Positions 7,641 to 16,426 of a stretch of 58,201 nt of DNA are shown here, in pieces (the first letter of the stretch is position 1; every line of letters starts with the position of its first letter). The stretch is taken from contig JACPHH010000012.1 in assembly GCA_016188705.1 (NCBI GenBank), forward strand, positions 1-58,201, given 5' to 3'. The notes below the pieces were generated by a model that was given only the letters and a program-made list of their open reading frames with translations, did not search any database and was not told the DNA's origin. The position numbers and the translations under genes were made by a program. The stretch comes from Candidatus Peregrinibacteria bacterium. GTDB lineage: Bacteria > Patescibacteriota > Gracilibacteria > UBA1369 > JACRIC01.

Positions 7641-10277
7641 ATGTCTCATAAAGGAAAAAATAAACATCCATGGGCGCTGAACCCAAGCGAACTTTTTTCC
7701 CGCTTTCAGACAAACGAATCCGGTTTATCGTCAAGCGAAGCAGAAAGAAGACTTCGTCGGCACGGAAGAAATGCTACTCCCTGCGGAAAAAACAAGAGCG
7801 TCTTGCGAATTTTTGTCGAGCAGTTTACGAATCCGCTCATTTTTGTCTTGATTTTTGCCAGCATCATCGCCCTTCTTCTGCGCGAAAAAACCGATACGTA
7901 TATCATTGTTTCTATCGTCATTATTAATGGCATACTTGGTTTTGTTCAAGAATATAAAGCTCAAAAAACGGTCATTTCTCTTTCGAAATTCGTTTCCCGC
8001 ACCTCGAAAGTCTTACGGGACGGAACAAAAATGGAAATCAACGCGGAATTAATTGTTCCCGGGGATATTGTTTTCTTAAATATCGGCGATATCGTTCCGG
8101 CTGATATTCGGCTTCTTTCCGAGGAAGAAATGTCCATTGACGAATCCTCTCTTACAGGCGAGTCAATGCCTGTTGTCAAAACCACCCATCTCACTCCTCC
8201 ATCGAGAACCCTTCCCCAATATCTCAAAAATATGGCTTTCATGGGCACGCATGTCATGAGTGGATCGGGAACCGGCCTCGTTATCGCCACAGGCGCGAAT
8301 ACTTTTTTTGGAAAAAGCGCATCCTACCTGCGCGAAGAAGAATCGCCTTCTGATTTTGAACGTGGCATTGGTCGTCTCAGTAGTTTTCTTCTCAAAATAG
8401 TCGCTCTTATGACTGTTTTCATTTTTCTCAGCAACAGTTTTCTGCATCATGGCATTCTTGAATCATTTTTGTTCGCTTTGGCTCTCGCCGTCGGCATCAC
8501 TCCTGAAATCTTACCCATTATCATCACGATAACTCTTTCAAACGGCGTTCAAGTTCTTGCGAAACAAAATGTCATTGTGAAAAAACTTTCGTCGATTGAA
8601 GAACTCGGCAATACCGATATTTTGTGTACCGATAAAACTGGCACTCTCACCGAAGGAAAAATTACTCTTCAAGGTTTTTATACTCCCGATGGAAATGAAA
8701 ACCCGCAGCTTCTTCTCTATGGTCTTCTTTGTAATGACGCCATAATCTCTCCACTTCCGGCGAAAAAAATTGAAGGAAATAGCATTGACAGGGCTCTTTG
8801 GGAAAATCCGTACAGTACAGAACTTTCAGCTCAATATAAGGAATATACAATTCTTGATCGGAACGAATTTGATTTCACGCGTCGGCGCATGAGCGTGGTC
8901 GCGAAGCATTCGGACGGCAGTCGATTTCTCATTGTAAAAGGAGGTTTTGAGTCGATAGCGACTATTTGCACAGATGTTCGACTCACGAGCCACAATAAAG
9001 ATACTGTCCTTGATCGAGACCTTGTTAATAATGAAAACACTCTTCACGAAATGGATCAATGCGTGGAAGTCGTCGACCGCTACCGCAAAGAAGGCTGCAA
9101 TACGATTGGCATTGCCATAAAATCCTGGGATAAGGACACTTCGGGAAAAGAAGATGAAACAGGCATGACATTGATAGGATTTTTTACTTTTCTTGATCCG
9201 CCGAGACAGAGCGCCAAGGATTCTTTGACGCGCATGAAACAGCTTGGCGTAGAAATCAAGGTGTTAAGCGGAGATGATCCTTTTGTCACGGAATCCATCT
9301 GTAAAAAAGTAGGTCTCGAGGTTCAAAACGGCCATATTTATACCGGAGATGAACTTGAAAAACTTGATGAAAACGCGTTTTCTTCGCTCATTCGAACCGC
9401 GAATGTTTTTTCAAGAATCACGCCGGAACAAAAATACAATATCGTTCGCTTACTTAATACCGGCGAAAATACAACCGTTGCTTTTCTTGGAGATGGCATC
9501 AATGACGCCCCCGCGCTCAAAGTCGCGGATGTTGGCATTTCCGTGAATACCGCGACCGATATCGCGAAAGAAGCAGCCGATGTTATTCTCCTTCATGGAA
9601 GTTTACGGGTCATTGCGGATGGCATTGTTGAAGGACGAAAAATTTTTGGAAATATTAACAAATATATTCTCAATACGGTGAGCGCCAATTACGGCAATAT
9701 GTTTACCGTCGCTTTTTCTTCGCTGTTTTTGAAATTTATTCCGCTCCTTCCTTCACAAATACTCCTCAATAATCTCTTGACTGACGCGCCGATGCTCGCC
9801 ATAGCTTCGGATATCGTCGACGCGGACGCTTTGCAAAAGCCTAAAAAACTTGATATTCGTGAAATACGTTCTTTTATGACGATTTTCGGCTTTTTGAGCA
9901 GTTTTTTTGACATAACTCTTATTGTAAGTCTTCTTTTCCTTTTTCATTCCGACGCGGTAACTTTTCGTAGCGCCTGGTTTTTGGAATCGGCTCTGAGTGA
10001 AATTGTCGTGCTCTTTTCACTCCGTACAAGAAAAGTTTTTTTCCGAAGCAAGCCGAGCTTCCTTTTAGTTACTGCCTCAATTGTAACCGTGCTGATGCTC
10101 ATTATTCTTATGTATACTTCGCTCGGAAATGTCTTTGAATTTTCACCTCTTTCTCTTCATATACTTGGCTTTATTACAGTCCTTGTCGCTCTGTATTTCA
10201 TCTCCGCGGAAACATTGAAAAAGCTTTTTTTCGGTAAAATCGCAAATAAGGAAAAAATTTCAGTTATTACTATTTAG
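7641..10277 (+). CDS. P-type ATPase, MgtA-like (magnesium-translocating type)
   Basis: 878-residue membrane pump using ATP to move a divalent cation. In order: an N-terminal cation-ATPase domain, TM1-2 (about 55-100), an actuator domain with SLTGES, TM3-4 containing AVGITPEILPIII, the phosphorylation motif DKTGTLT (D331), the nucleotide-binding domain, GDGINDAPAL, and four C-terminal TM segments. The stretch NTATDIAKEAADVILL and the following GNINKYILNTVSANYGNMF are typical of the MgtA/MgtB (P3B) group rather than Ca2+ pumps. An intermembrane helix PEILP agrees. Mg2+ import is inferred; another metal is possible. Full length. No MgtC or Mg2+ leader element is seen nearby. Confidence 0.85.
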   Translation: MSHKGKNKHPWALNPSELFSRFQTNESGLSSSEAERRLRRHGRNATPCGKNKSVLRIFVEQFTNPLIFVLIFASIIALLLREKTDTYIIVSIVIINGILGFVQEYKAQKTVISLSKFVSRTSKVLRDGTKMEINAELIVPGDIVFLNIGDIVPADIRLLSEEEMSIDESSLTGESMPVVKTTHLTPPSRTLPQYLKNMAFMGTHVMSGSGTGLVIATGANTFFGKSASYLREEESPSDFERGIGRLSSFLLKIVALMTVFIFLSNSFLHHGILESFLFALALAVGITPEILPIIITITLSNGVQVLAKQNVIVKKLSSIEELGNTDILCTDKTGTLTEGKITLQGFYTPDGNENPQLLLYGLLCNDAIISPLPAKKIEGNSIDRALWENPYSTELSAQYKEYTILDRNEFDFTRRRMSVVAKHSDGSRFLIVKGGFESIATICTDVRLTSHNKDTVLDRDLVNNENTLHEMDQCVEVVDRYRKEGCNTIGIAIKSWDKDTSGKEDETGMTLIGFFTFLDPPRQSAKDSLTRMKQLGVEIKVLSGDDPFVTESICKKVGLEVQNGHIYTGDELEKLDENAFSSLIRTANVFSRITPEQKYNIVRLLNTGENTTVAFLGDGINDAPALKVADVGISVNTATDIAKEAADVILLHGSLRVIADGIVEGRKIFGNINKYILNTVSANYGNMFTVAFSSLFLKFIPLLPSQILLNNLLTDAPMLAIASDIVDADALQKPKKLDIREIRSFMTIFGFLSSFFDITLIVSLLFLFHSDAVTFRSAWFLESALSEIVVLFSLRTRKVFFRSKPSFLLVTASIVTVLMLIILMYTSLGNVFEFSPLSLHILGFITVLVALYFISAETLKKLFFGKIANKEKISVITI

Positions 10278-10396
10278 GAATTTTAAAAAAACGTGCTCAC
10301 TACTGCAATTTACAAAATTGGCTGAAAATTTTTTGTACTATGCAAAAGGAGAGGGTATATTTTTATTACACTGTTGCTCGGCTGCAAACACTTCAT
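10276..10396. repeat. AGGAACC-family repeat upstream of ilvB
   Basis: Half-element aggaattttaaaaaaacgtg followed by ctactgcaatttacaaaattggctg, then a second ggctgcaaac segment. It creates an apparent TTG-initiated N-terminal extension of IlvB that is better read as untranslated repeat. Confidence 0.5.
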
Positions 10397-10407
10397 TGTA
10401 TCAAAGC

Positions 10408-12135
10408 ATGACGACTTTCCATCGAACTTATACCGTTGCCGACGCGTTGCTCGATACTCTCAAAGCGCATGGAGTAACAACGATTTTTGGCTATCCGGGT
10501 GGCGCGATTCTCCCTTTTTATGACGCGCTTCCATACCATACCGATATTCGCCATATTCTTGTTCGAAATGAACAGGGCGCGGCTTTCGCGGCTCAAGGCT
10601 GGGCTCGCAGTACGAAAACGCTCGGTGTTTGCGTGGCCACTTCCGGTCCAGGAGCCACTAATCTCGTCACAGGAATTGCCGATGCTCATTTGGATTCCAT
10701 TCCCATCCTTTGTATCACCGGCCAGGTGCCACTGCGGATGATTGGCAAAGATATGTTTCAGGAAGTTGATGTTACCGGCATTACTCTCAATATCACAAAA
10801 CACAATTATCTTGTTGAAAAACCTTCCGACATTGTTCCGATTGTCAGTGAAGCGATTGCCATCGCCATCGGAGGTCGGCCAGGGCCGGTTCACATTGATG
10901 TTCCAAAAGATATTATGGCAAGCGAGCATCCGCTAAAATTTTCCATGCCAAAAATCGATCTTTCCGATCGTGATCCAATGCTTCAAGCCTATTTTCCCGT
11001 AGATTCGCGACTTCTCAAAAAAACCATTCAAGCTCTTTCCACAGCCAAACGGCCGATTCTTCTTTTAGGACATGGCATCAAACAGGCCCATGCGGAAAAA
11101 GCGGCCGATGATTTTATTCGAAAAACCGGCATTCCCACAGTCACGACGCTCCTCTCAAAGGGTACGATACCTCACGACAATCCCTATTATCTTGGAATGC
11201 TTGGCATGCATGGCTTCTACGAGAGCAATATGGCGATGCACGAAGCCGACCTTATTTTGAATATCGGATCGCGTTTTGATGACCGCATTGTCGGACGATA
11301 TGATATTTTTGGCAAAAAAGCGACGGTGATCCATGTCGATATCGACGCATCGGAGCTCAATAAAGTCGTCGACGCGCAGATTTCCATTCACAGCGACGCG
11401 TTTCAATTTTTAAAACAGATTCTTTCGTCTCCAAAGCTTCGAAAGTTGTCGATTAAAAATTGGTGGCATCAAATTCATGTTTGGAAAAAAACCTGTCCCT
11501 ATGAACATGAAACTCTCGAATTTTCCATGAAAAATTGTCTATCGGCTTTTCGAAACATCATTATGAAAAATCCTTCGAAATATATTCTTGTCACGGATGT
11601 AGGCCAGCATCAAATGTGGACTTCTCTTTCGACTGTGGTTGGATCGTCGTGTCAGTGGCTTACTTCCGGCGGTTCGGGTTCGATGGGATTTGCTCTTCCC
11701 GCCGCCATGGGCGCGGCATTCGCTCACCCAGATAAAACCGTCCTCTGTGTTACGGGTGACGGCGGGATTCAAATGAATATTCAGGAAATAGGGACTGTCG
11801 CCCGTCATAATCTCAATTTGAAAGTGCTCATTTTGAATAATAATTTTCTTGGAATGGTACGCCAATGGCAGGAACTTTTCTACGCGAATAATTATTCGGC
11901 CGTGGAAATGACAAGTCCAGATTATGCAAAATTGGCTGACGCTTATGGCATTCGCGGTTATACGATTCGATCGCAGTCCGAAATGGAACGTCTTCATAAA
12001 AAACTTTTTTCCGATCCTGTTTCTCTCTCAGACCCCGTCATTGTAGACTATCAAGTAGTGAAAGAAGATAACGTTTTCCCAATGGTGCCTGGAGGAAAAA
12101 CTCTCGGCGAGACCATTATTCGCGCCAATTCATAA
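10408..12135 (+). CDS. ilvB: Acetolactate synthase large subunit
   Basis: ThDP-dependent enzyme condensing two pyruvates (or pyruvate with 2-ketobutyrate), the first common step to branched-chain amino acids. From the ATG at 10408 it is 575 residues, the normal family length. It shows the N-terminal pyrimidine-binding domain with GYPGGAILPFYDAL and the catalytic Glu in RNEQGAAFAAQGWAR. The FAD-type middle domain has GMLGMHG, and the C-terminal PP domain has GDGGIQMNIQE and NNNFLGMVRQWQ. A longer reading from TTG 10318 adds 30 residues encoded by a dispersed repeat, so I chose 10408. ilvN follows about 115 bp later. No ilvC or ilvD is in the window. Confidence 0.95.
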   Translation: MTTFHRTYTVADALLDTLKAHGVTTIFGYPGGAILPFYDALPYHTDIRHILVRNEQGAAFAAQGWARSTKTLGVCVATSGPGATNLVTGIADAHLDSIPILCITGQVPLRMIGKDMFQEVDVTGITLNITKHNYLVEKPSDIVPIVSEAIAIAIGGRPGPVHIDVPKDIMASEHPLKFSMPKIDLSDRDPMLQAYFPVDSRLLKKTIQALSTAKRPILLLGHGIKQAHAEKAADDFIRKTGIPTVTTLLSKGTIPHDNPYYLGMLGMHGFYESNMAMHEADLILNIGSRFDDRIVGRYDIFGKKATVIHVDIDASELNKVVDAQISIHSDAFQFLKQILSSPKLRKLSIKNWWHQIHVWKKTCPYEHETLEFSMKNCLSAFRNIIMKNPSKYILVTDVGQHQMWTSLSTVVGSSCQWLTSGGSGSMGFALPAAMGAAFAHPDKTVLCVTGDGGIQMNIQEIGTVARHNLNLKVLILNNNFLGMVRQWQELFYANNYSAVEMTSPDYAKLADAYGIRGYTIRSQSEMERLHKKLFSDPVSLSDPVIVDYQVVKEDNVFPMVPGGKTLGETIIRANS

Positions 12136-12170
12136 TCCTTGCTTCTTCATTGTTCTTCATAACTTTTGCT

Positions 12171-12216
12171 AAGAAACCTCTGAAAAATGTACCATCTACT
12201 GCAATTTTACCTACTG
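12171..12216. repeat. AGGAACC-family half repeat between ilvB and ilvN
   Basis: aagaaacctctgaaaaatgt followed by accatctactgcaatttta, matching half of the family. Confidence 0.5.
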
Positions 12217-12251
12217 ATACTATCAAGTTCTCATTCATATCTCATCATATT

Positions 12252-12836
12252 ATGCCGAAAAATCGAAAAATAGCAGGTCGTAAGCAAACAATGATTCATT
12301 CAAAAATGAGCGGACCGCGAAGTTCATCTCAGTCCACAGAACCACGCGAAACAAAAACCGATATTTACACACAAGAAGAATTTGACCGAGAACATTCTTT
12401 GCGTTTTATCCACATTGTTGCTCGCAATGTCGTTGGAATCCTCAACCGTATTGCCTCTCTTATGCGGCGTAAACGGTATAACATGGAAGAAGTGAGTGTT
12501 GCTTTTGATCACGCCGGTCGAGCGCATATGACACTGGCGGTTGATGGCCGAAAAATCGATGTGGCACAGGCTATTCATCAGCTTCATAAACTCTATGATG
12601 TATTTGAAGTCTATGATGTTACTGATAAACGCGATCGCCTCTATAACATATTTGATGTCGTGGTTCCTCAAAAAAAATTATTAAATAATTTTCCGATTTT
12701 GACGCATCGGATTTTGCCGAATTCTGGCTGTTATAAGGGTGTTTTTATCGTTTCACTTGACGAGACACCTGCTTTTCTTGAATTTCTTCGAAAAAAAAAG
12801 TACAGTTATGTTCGTAGAATTCTGAGTCTTATTTGA
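12252..12836 (+). CDS. ilvN: Acetolactate synthase small (regulatory) subunit
   Basis: Regulatory partner of IlvB that stabilises it and binds feedback valine. The ACT domain is recognisable at HSLRFIHIVARNVVGILNRIASLMRRKRYNMEEV, ending in the usual LYDVFEVYDVT strand. A second, weaker alpha/beta domain follows. The ATG at 12252 gives 194 residues, somewhat longer than the usual 160-170 because of a basic, Ser-rich N-terminal tail. Translation from 12291 (MIHSKMSG) is an alternative. The reading that begins at 12150 would run through a dispersed repeat and is unlikely. It lies directly downstream of ilvB on the same strand, presumably co-transcribed. Confidence 0.85.
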   Translation: MPKNRKIAGRKQTMIHSKMSGPRSSSQSTEPRETKTDIYTQEEFDREHSLRFIHIVARNVVGILNRIASLMRRKRYNMEEVSVAFDHAGRAHMTLAVDGRKIDVAQAIHQLHKLYDVFEVYDVTDKRDRLYNIFDVVVPQKKLLNNFPILTHRILPNSGCYKGVFIVSLDETPAFLEFLRKKKYSYVRRILSLI

Positions 12837-12841
12837 TCTAT

Positions 12842-13190
12842 AACATAGCGTCATAAATATTTGACCATCGTAATGGGAAACACTAGGCAGTGTTCACATA
12901 AAATTTTTGCGATGGTTGGACGGAAAGATGTCTGGATTCAAGGCGCGAGGAGCGCGGTGGAGCAGCGCTCCATAAGCGACGAGCAACAAAGAAGACGGAT
13001 ATCTTTCCGTCCAACCCGAAGGGAAGAGTCATATTTTGTCCATTTCCGCGTCACTCCTTCTCGATGTGCCTCCGGGCACACTCTCGTCGTCGTTCCTTGA
13101 ACTGAACAAAATATGACTCTTCCATCTGTAAAAATTTTATGTGAACACTGCCTAAACGATATATGTTCGATATAACTTAAGACGTTATGT
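12842..13190. repeat. Palindromic repeat B interrupted by the 267-bp element
   Basis: The left part (12842-12885) and right part (13153-13190) together reconstitute the palindrome seen intact in reverse complement at 5391-5457. The 267-bp element lies between them, flanked by TA on each side where the intact copy has one TA. Confidence 0.7.
12886..13152 (+). mobile_element. 267-bp MITE-like element with two long hairpins, copy 1
   Basis: Begins ggcagtgttcacataaaattttt and ends with its exact 23-bp inverted copy. Inside are hairpin 1 (arms 12914-12932 and 12998-13015 with a roughly 65-nt loop) and hairpin 2 (arms 13021-13040 and 13104-13123). A small GTGCC/GGCAC hairpin at 13066-13079 lies in the loop of hairpin 2. 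It has no coding capacity for a transposase. Copy 2 is at 34817-35083 in the opposite orientation with exactly the same length. The terminal repeat matches the IS end at 58038, so it is probably mobilised in trans. Confidence 0.85.
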
Positions 13191-13193
13191 TTG

Positions 13194-13423
13194 AGGAAAC
13201 CCTGATAAATATGCTTACTACTGCAAATTGCAAAATTTGGCTGCAAACGCTTCAGACCTCCTCGCCGTATCTTCTTCTGATACGCCTTCGTCGGTCGCTC
13301 AGCGTTTTCGCTCAAATTTTGCAATTTTCGTAACCTTCTTCTGATACGCCTTCGTCGGTCGCTCAGCGTTTTCGCTCAAATTTTGCAATTTTCGTAACGA
13401 AATCATATTTATCAGGGTTTCCT
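13194..13423. repeat. Long AGGAAACC palindrome with 64-bp internal tandem duplication
   Basis: Inverted ends aggaaaccctgataaatatg and catatttatcagggtttcct. It is the same element as 16630-16795 (166 bp), but a 64-bp internal block is present twice (13271-13334 and 13335-13398). Confidence 0.8.
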
Positions 13424-13436
13424 TAAGTAACATTCA

Positions 13437-13529
13437 GGAGTTTTAAGAAAAACATCTTTTCTGTTGCAATTTGCTTCAATGAGTTTGTGCTGATGTTTCG
13501 TTACTAAGTTACGTTTTTCAGAGATTCCT
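13437..13529. repeat. AGGAACC-family palindrome upstream of the peroxiredoxin gene
   Basis: Runs from aggagttttaagaaaaacat to gtttttcagagattcct, with a gttgcaatttgc core. It ends about 17 bp before the bcp start. Confidence 0.6.
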
Positions 13530-13545
13530 ACAATCATTTTACATT

Positions 13546-14028
13546 ATGAATTTCTCTCCAGAAGGGCTTCAAGGAAAGATGGCGCCGGATTTTTATCTCC
13601 CTGACGAAACCGGCTCTCTCCATCATCTTTCAGACTATAAAGGTCAATATCTTCTCCTTTATTTTTATCCGAAAGATATGACTCCCGGGTGTACCACGGA
13701 AGCACAGTGTTTTCGTGATAGGAAAAATGATTTGAAAAACTACAATGTTCAGGTACTCGGAGTGAGCGCCGATAGCATTGAATCCCATCTCAAATTTAAG
13801 GAAGCGCACCACTTAAATTTTCCACTTCTCTCGGATACCACAAAGGAAGTATTGCAAAAATATGGAGTTTTTGTGGAAAAAGAAAAATTCGGAAAAAAAT
13901 ATATGGGCATCCGACGCGACTCTTTTCTTATTGATCCCGAAGGTGTAGTAGTGAAACATTATATCGACGTAAAGCCGCAAGAACACATTGATGAAATACT
14001 TCGCGACCTTTCCACTCATATTCTGTAG
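13546..14028 (+). CDS. bcp: Peroxiredoxin, BCP/PrxQ type
   Basis: Thiol peroxidase reducing hydrogen peroxide and organic peroxides. 160 residues with the AhpC/TSA fold. The peroxidatic Cys is in YPKDMTPGCTTEAQCFRD, with the BCP-type second Cys five residues later. Downstream GVSADSIESHLKF and the LLSD and TFLID-like strands are typical. It is cytosolic, with no signal peptide, and would take electrons from thioredoxin- or glutaredoxin-like proteins. The gene's end overlaps the convergent HNH gene by 13 bp. Confidence 0.92.
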   Translation: MNFSPEGLQGKMAPDFYLPDETGSLHHLSDYKGQYLLLYFYPKDMTPGCTTEAQCFRDRKNDLKNYNVQVLGVSADSIESHLKFKEAHHLNFPLLSDTTKEVLQKYGVFVEKEKFGKKYMGIRRDSFLIDPEGVVVKHYIDVKPQEHIDEILRDLSTHIL

Positions 14029-15161
14029 CTGTTCACTTTCTGATCTATACGGTATTTCAACAATAACGTATCGGGTTCTTTGAATATCTTCCATTTATCA
14101 GCCGATAATTCTTCGTTTTGAATAAGTCCGGTATGAGCCAATCGTTCGTGTATTTTGCAAAGCGGTTGAATGGAATCAGGATTGTGCTCTTTTTGTAAAG
14201 CGAATCGTTTCGTGTGATGAAAAATTTCCGCGGGACGTAAACATCCAGGAAAGACACAATGTCCTTGCGTGCGTTCTAAAATTGAACGCTTTAAACTCAT
14301 AGGAAGGTATCTCGACGATGCCGGATTCTTTTTTTCAGAATTATTCATCTTTTGAATAATGGTGGTCGTTTCATCAATTGATTTTAAACATTTCTGACAC
14401 ACGGAATTTTTAAGTAATCTTTCGAGCACTTCGCCCAAACTCATTTTCTCTCCACTCTTTTTTTCCAGTTTTTGCTGAAAAAGACGTATTTGAAATTCTG
14501 CTTCCTGGCTTACGGGAAATGAAAGTGTTCTTTTTTCATGCGAGTTTTCATAAAAATTTTCATAAGAAATCGTTGAATTTTCAGCAGTATATTCATTTTG
14601 AATATTGCCTAATATATTATTTTTCTCATATTTTTTTTCAGGAGCAAAAGTCCCCTGCGGGGGACTTTCCCATCTGTAATTTTGTACGGCCAAAGTCGAA
14701 AGCTGAAGCACATTTGTGTCAAGTTGAATTGTCTTATTTTTTTCAATTTCGTTGTTTTCTTTTCTCATTTCTTGTACATAGAGTTCCAATGCGGCTTGTG
14801 GCATAATTTCGACTCTTTTAGCCCATTTTCCCTCATCTTCGGGCGTTGCGATGTAAGCAACTTTTTCAAGCTTGCTCCAACTTTGCAAACCCTGCTCAAA
14901 TTGCTCGCGCAATCGAGGCTTATTTTCAATTTTACTTGCAAGCTGAAGGATTCGATTGACCGTACTTTGATTCATCCCAGCGAGTTTGGCAGCAAATTCA
15001 TGAATAGAAGAAAAACCTCGTCGCCGATGCAGCCTGCGCCTCAAAACTTCCGGAAGAATTCCTGCAAATTTTCGCGTCCACTGTTTGGAATTAAGTCCGT
15101 AGATTTTACACTTTTGGTACAGTTCTGAATCACTCAAAAGCGAAAGTACTATTTTTTCCAT
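14016..15161 (-). CDS. HNH endonuclease-domain protein
   Basis: 381 residues. The C-terminal HNH fold is visible as a CVFPGC zinc knuckle, the central IFHHTKRFAL, and LCKIHERLAH, with Cys and His in the expected places. The N-terminal 150 residues are helical (SIHEFAAKLAGMNQSTVNRIL looks like a helix-turn-helix). The middle region is Glu/Asn/Lys-rich and low in complexity, and a KCLKS Cys pair occurs near residue 250. It resembles standalone HNH proteins with a DNA-binding N-terminus that are common in CPR genomes. Whether it is a defence nuclease, a mobile-element remnant or a regulator cannot be told. It converges on bcp with a small overlap. Confidence 0.75.
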   Translation of the reverse strand: MEKIVLSLLSDSELYQKCKIYGLNSKQWTRKFAGILPEVLRRRLHRRRGFSSIHEFAAKLAGMNQSTVNRILQLASKIENKPRLREQFEQGLQSWSKLEKVAYIATPEDEGKWAKRVEIMPQAALELYVQEMRKENNEIEKNKTIQLDTNVLQLSTLAVQNYRWESPPQGTFAPEKKYEKNNILGNIQNEYTAENSTISYENFYENSHEKRTLSFPVSQEAEFQIRLFQQKLEKKSGEKMSLGEVLERLLKNSVCQKCLKSIDETTTIIQKMNNSEKKNPASSRYLPMSLKRSILERTQGHCVFPGCLRPAEIFHHTKRFALQKEHNPDSIQPLCKIHERLAHTGLIQNEELSADKWKIFKEPDTLLLKYRIDQKVNSYRI

Positions 15162-15290
15162 ATTTTAGAGGTGAGTATATGCTCACCCATGAGTGTATTC
15201 TTTTTTTTTAAAAGCGCAAGCGTTTTTTGTATAAAAAAACTTTCTATTTTCGTTTTGTCAATTCAAAAAAAGTGATGGACAGTTACATAT

Positions 15291-15331
15291 GGTAAAATTG
15301 CAGTCGCTGGTACATTTTTTAGAGGCTCCTT
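15291..15331. repeat. AGGAACC-family half repeat upstream of the ATP-grasp gene
   Basis: Reads tggtaaaattgcagtcgctg then gtacattttttagaggctcc, the reverse half of the family. Confidence 0.5.
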
Positions 15332-15367
15332 TATTAAAAATCTGATACGGTTTTATTATTGTTTTGT

Positions 15368-16426
15368 ATGATTTCTCTAAAACCTTTTCAACTTAGCGGA
15401 TTCGAAGATCTTGAACTTTCAACGCAAGCGCTTATTAGTGAAGCATTGAAACGAAATGTCCGCGTTGAGGTTCTCGATCGCTCGTCTCATATTATTCGCC
15501 TTAAAAAAAATGATCATGTTGAATACGTCAAACAGGCCACAATGACCTCGAAAGATAGCTTAATCAGCTATTTTCTTATGGAAAACAAGGTCGTAACGAA
15601 GCGCATTTTGGCGGAAAATGGTATTCGCGTTCCTTATGGAAAATTGTACACTTCGCCAGCAGCCGCCATTCAGGATTATAAAATTTTTTCCGCTCAAATA
15701 TCGGTCGTAAAACCTGTGCATACGAATTTCGGCATCGGCGTTCACATTATTCCGCAAAAATCGGAAAATCTTTTTCATCATGCGGTAACTGACGCATTTC
15801 AACACGATCATATGATTCTTGTGGAAGAATTTATTTCAGGAACCGAATACCGTTTTTTAGTTATTGGAAATCGTGTTCATGCCATTCTTCATCGCGTTCC
15901 AGCAAATGTCACAGGAGATGGAAAACACACAATTCGTGAACTCGTTGCCATAAAAAATAACAATCCTCTTCGCGGAGAAGAATACAAATGCCCTTTGCAA
16001 TTTTTACAATTAGGAGAAACGGAAGCTCAGGTTTTGGCTGAGCAAGAACTTCATTTCGACAGCGTTATTGAAAAGGATCATAGAATTTTTTTGCGAAAAA
16101 ATTCAAATATAAGCACTGGCGGCGACAGTGTCGATATGACAGACACAATTCATGAGTCGTATAAACATATCGCGGTTCAGGCTGTTCAAGCCATCGGCGT
16201 CGCGATTTGCGGGCTTGATATGATGATTCAAAATATTCGCGTGCCGGCAGATTCTCAAACAGTGATCAAAAAAAATTTACCTGAATCTTCTCCTTCAACT
16301 CAATCCGGCAATTATGCCATTATTGAACTTAATTTTAATCCCGCTTTGCACATTCATACCTATCCGTCCGAGGGTAAATCTCGTGATGTCGCCGGTCCTG
16401 TTTTGGATATTTTAGGTTTTTATTAA
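15368..16426 (+). CDS. ATP-grasp ligase related to the C-terminal domain of GshF
   Basis: 352 residues from ATG 15368. The sequence follows the glutathione-synthetase half of bifunctional GshF (and the cyanophycin-synthetase ATP-grasp). It shows FEDLELSTQALISEALKR, VEYVKQATMTSKDS, MENKVVTKRILAENGI, VKPVHTNFGIGV, VEEFISGTEYRFLVIG, RVPANVTGDGKHTI, and the Mg-binding end region SNISTGGDSVDMTD and ELNFNPALHIH. The gamma-glutamylcysteine ligase half is absent and no gshA is in the window, so the acceptor and donor are unknown. It could complete glutathione from imported gamma-Glu-Cys or make another peptide-like product. Monocistronic, between repeats. Confidence 0.75.
   Translation: MISLKPFQLSGFEDLELSTQALISEALKRNVRVEVLDRSSHIIRLKKNDHVEYVKQATMTSKDSLISYFLMENKVVTKRILAENGIRVPYGKLYTSPAAAIQDYKIFSAQISVVKPVHTNFGIGVHIIPQKSENLFHHAVTDAFQHDHMILVEEFISGTEYRFLVIGNRVHAILHRVPANVTGDGKHTIRELVAIKNNNPLRGEEYKCPLQFLQLGETEAQVLAEQELHFDSVIEKDHRIFLRKNSNISTGGDSVDMTDTIHESYKHIAVQAVQAIGVAICGLDMMIQNIRVPADSQTVIKKNLPESSPSTQSGNYAIIELNFNPALHIHTYPSEGKSRDVAGPVLDILGFY

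Noticed and set aside
10318-10407. N-terminal extension of IlvB from a TTG
   Set aside because: The 30 residues are encoded by a dispersed repeat and have no counterpart in acetolactate synthases; the ATG at 10408 gives the normal length.
12861-13324. Small reading frames on both strands across the 267-bp element
   Set aside because: They follow the hairpin arms and loops, have no recognisable domain, and are not maintained as matching frames in copy 2.
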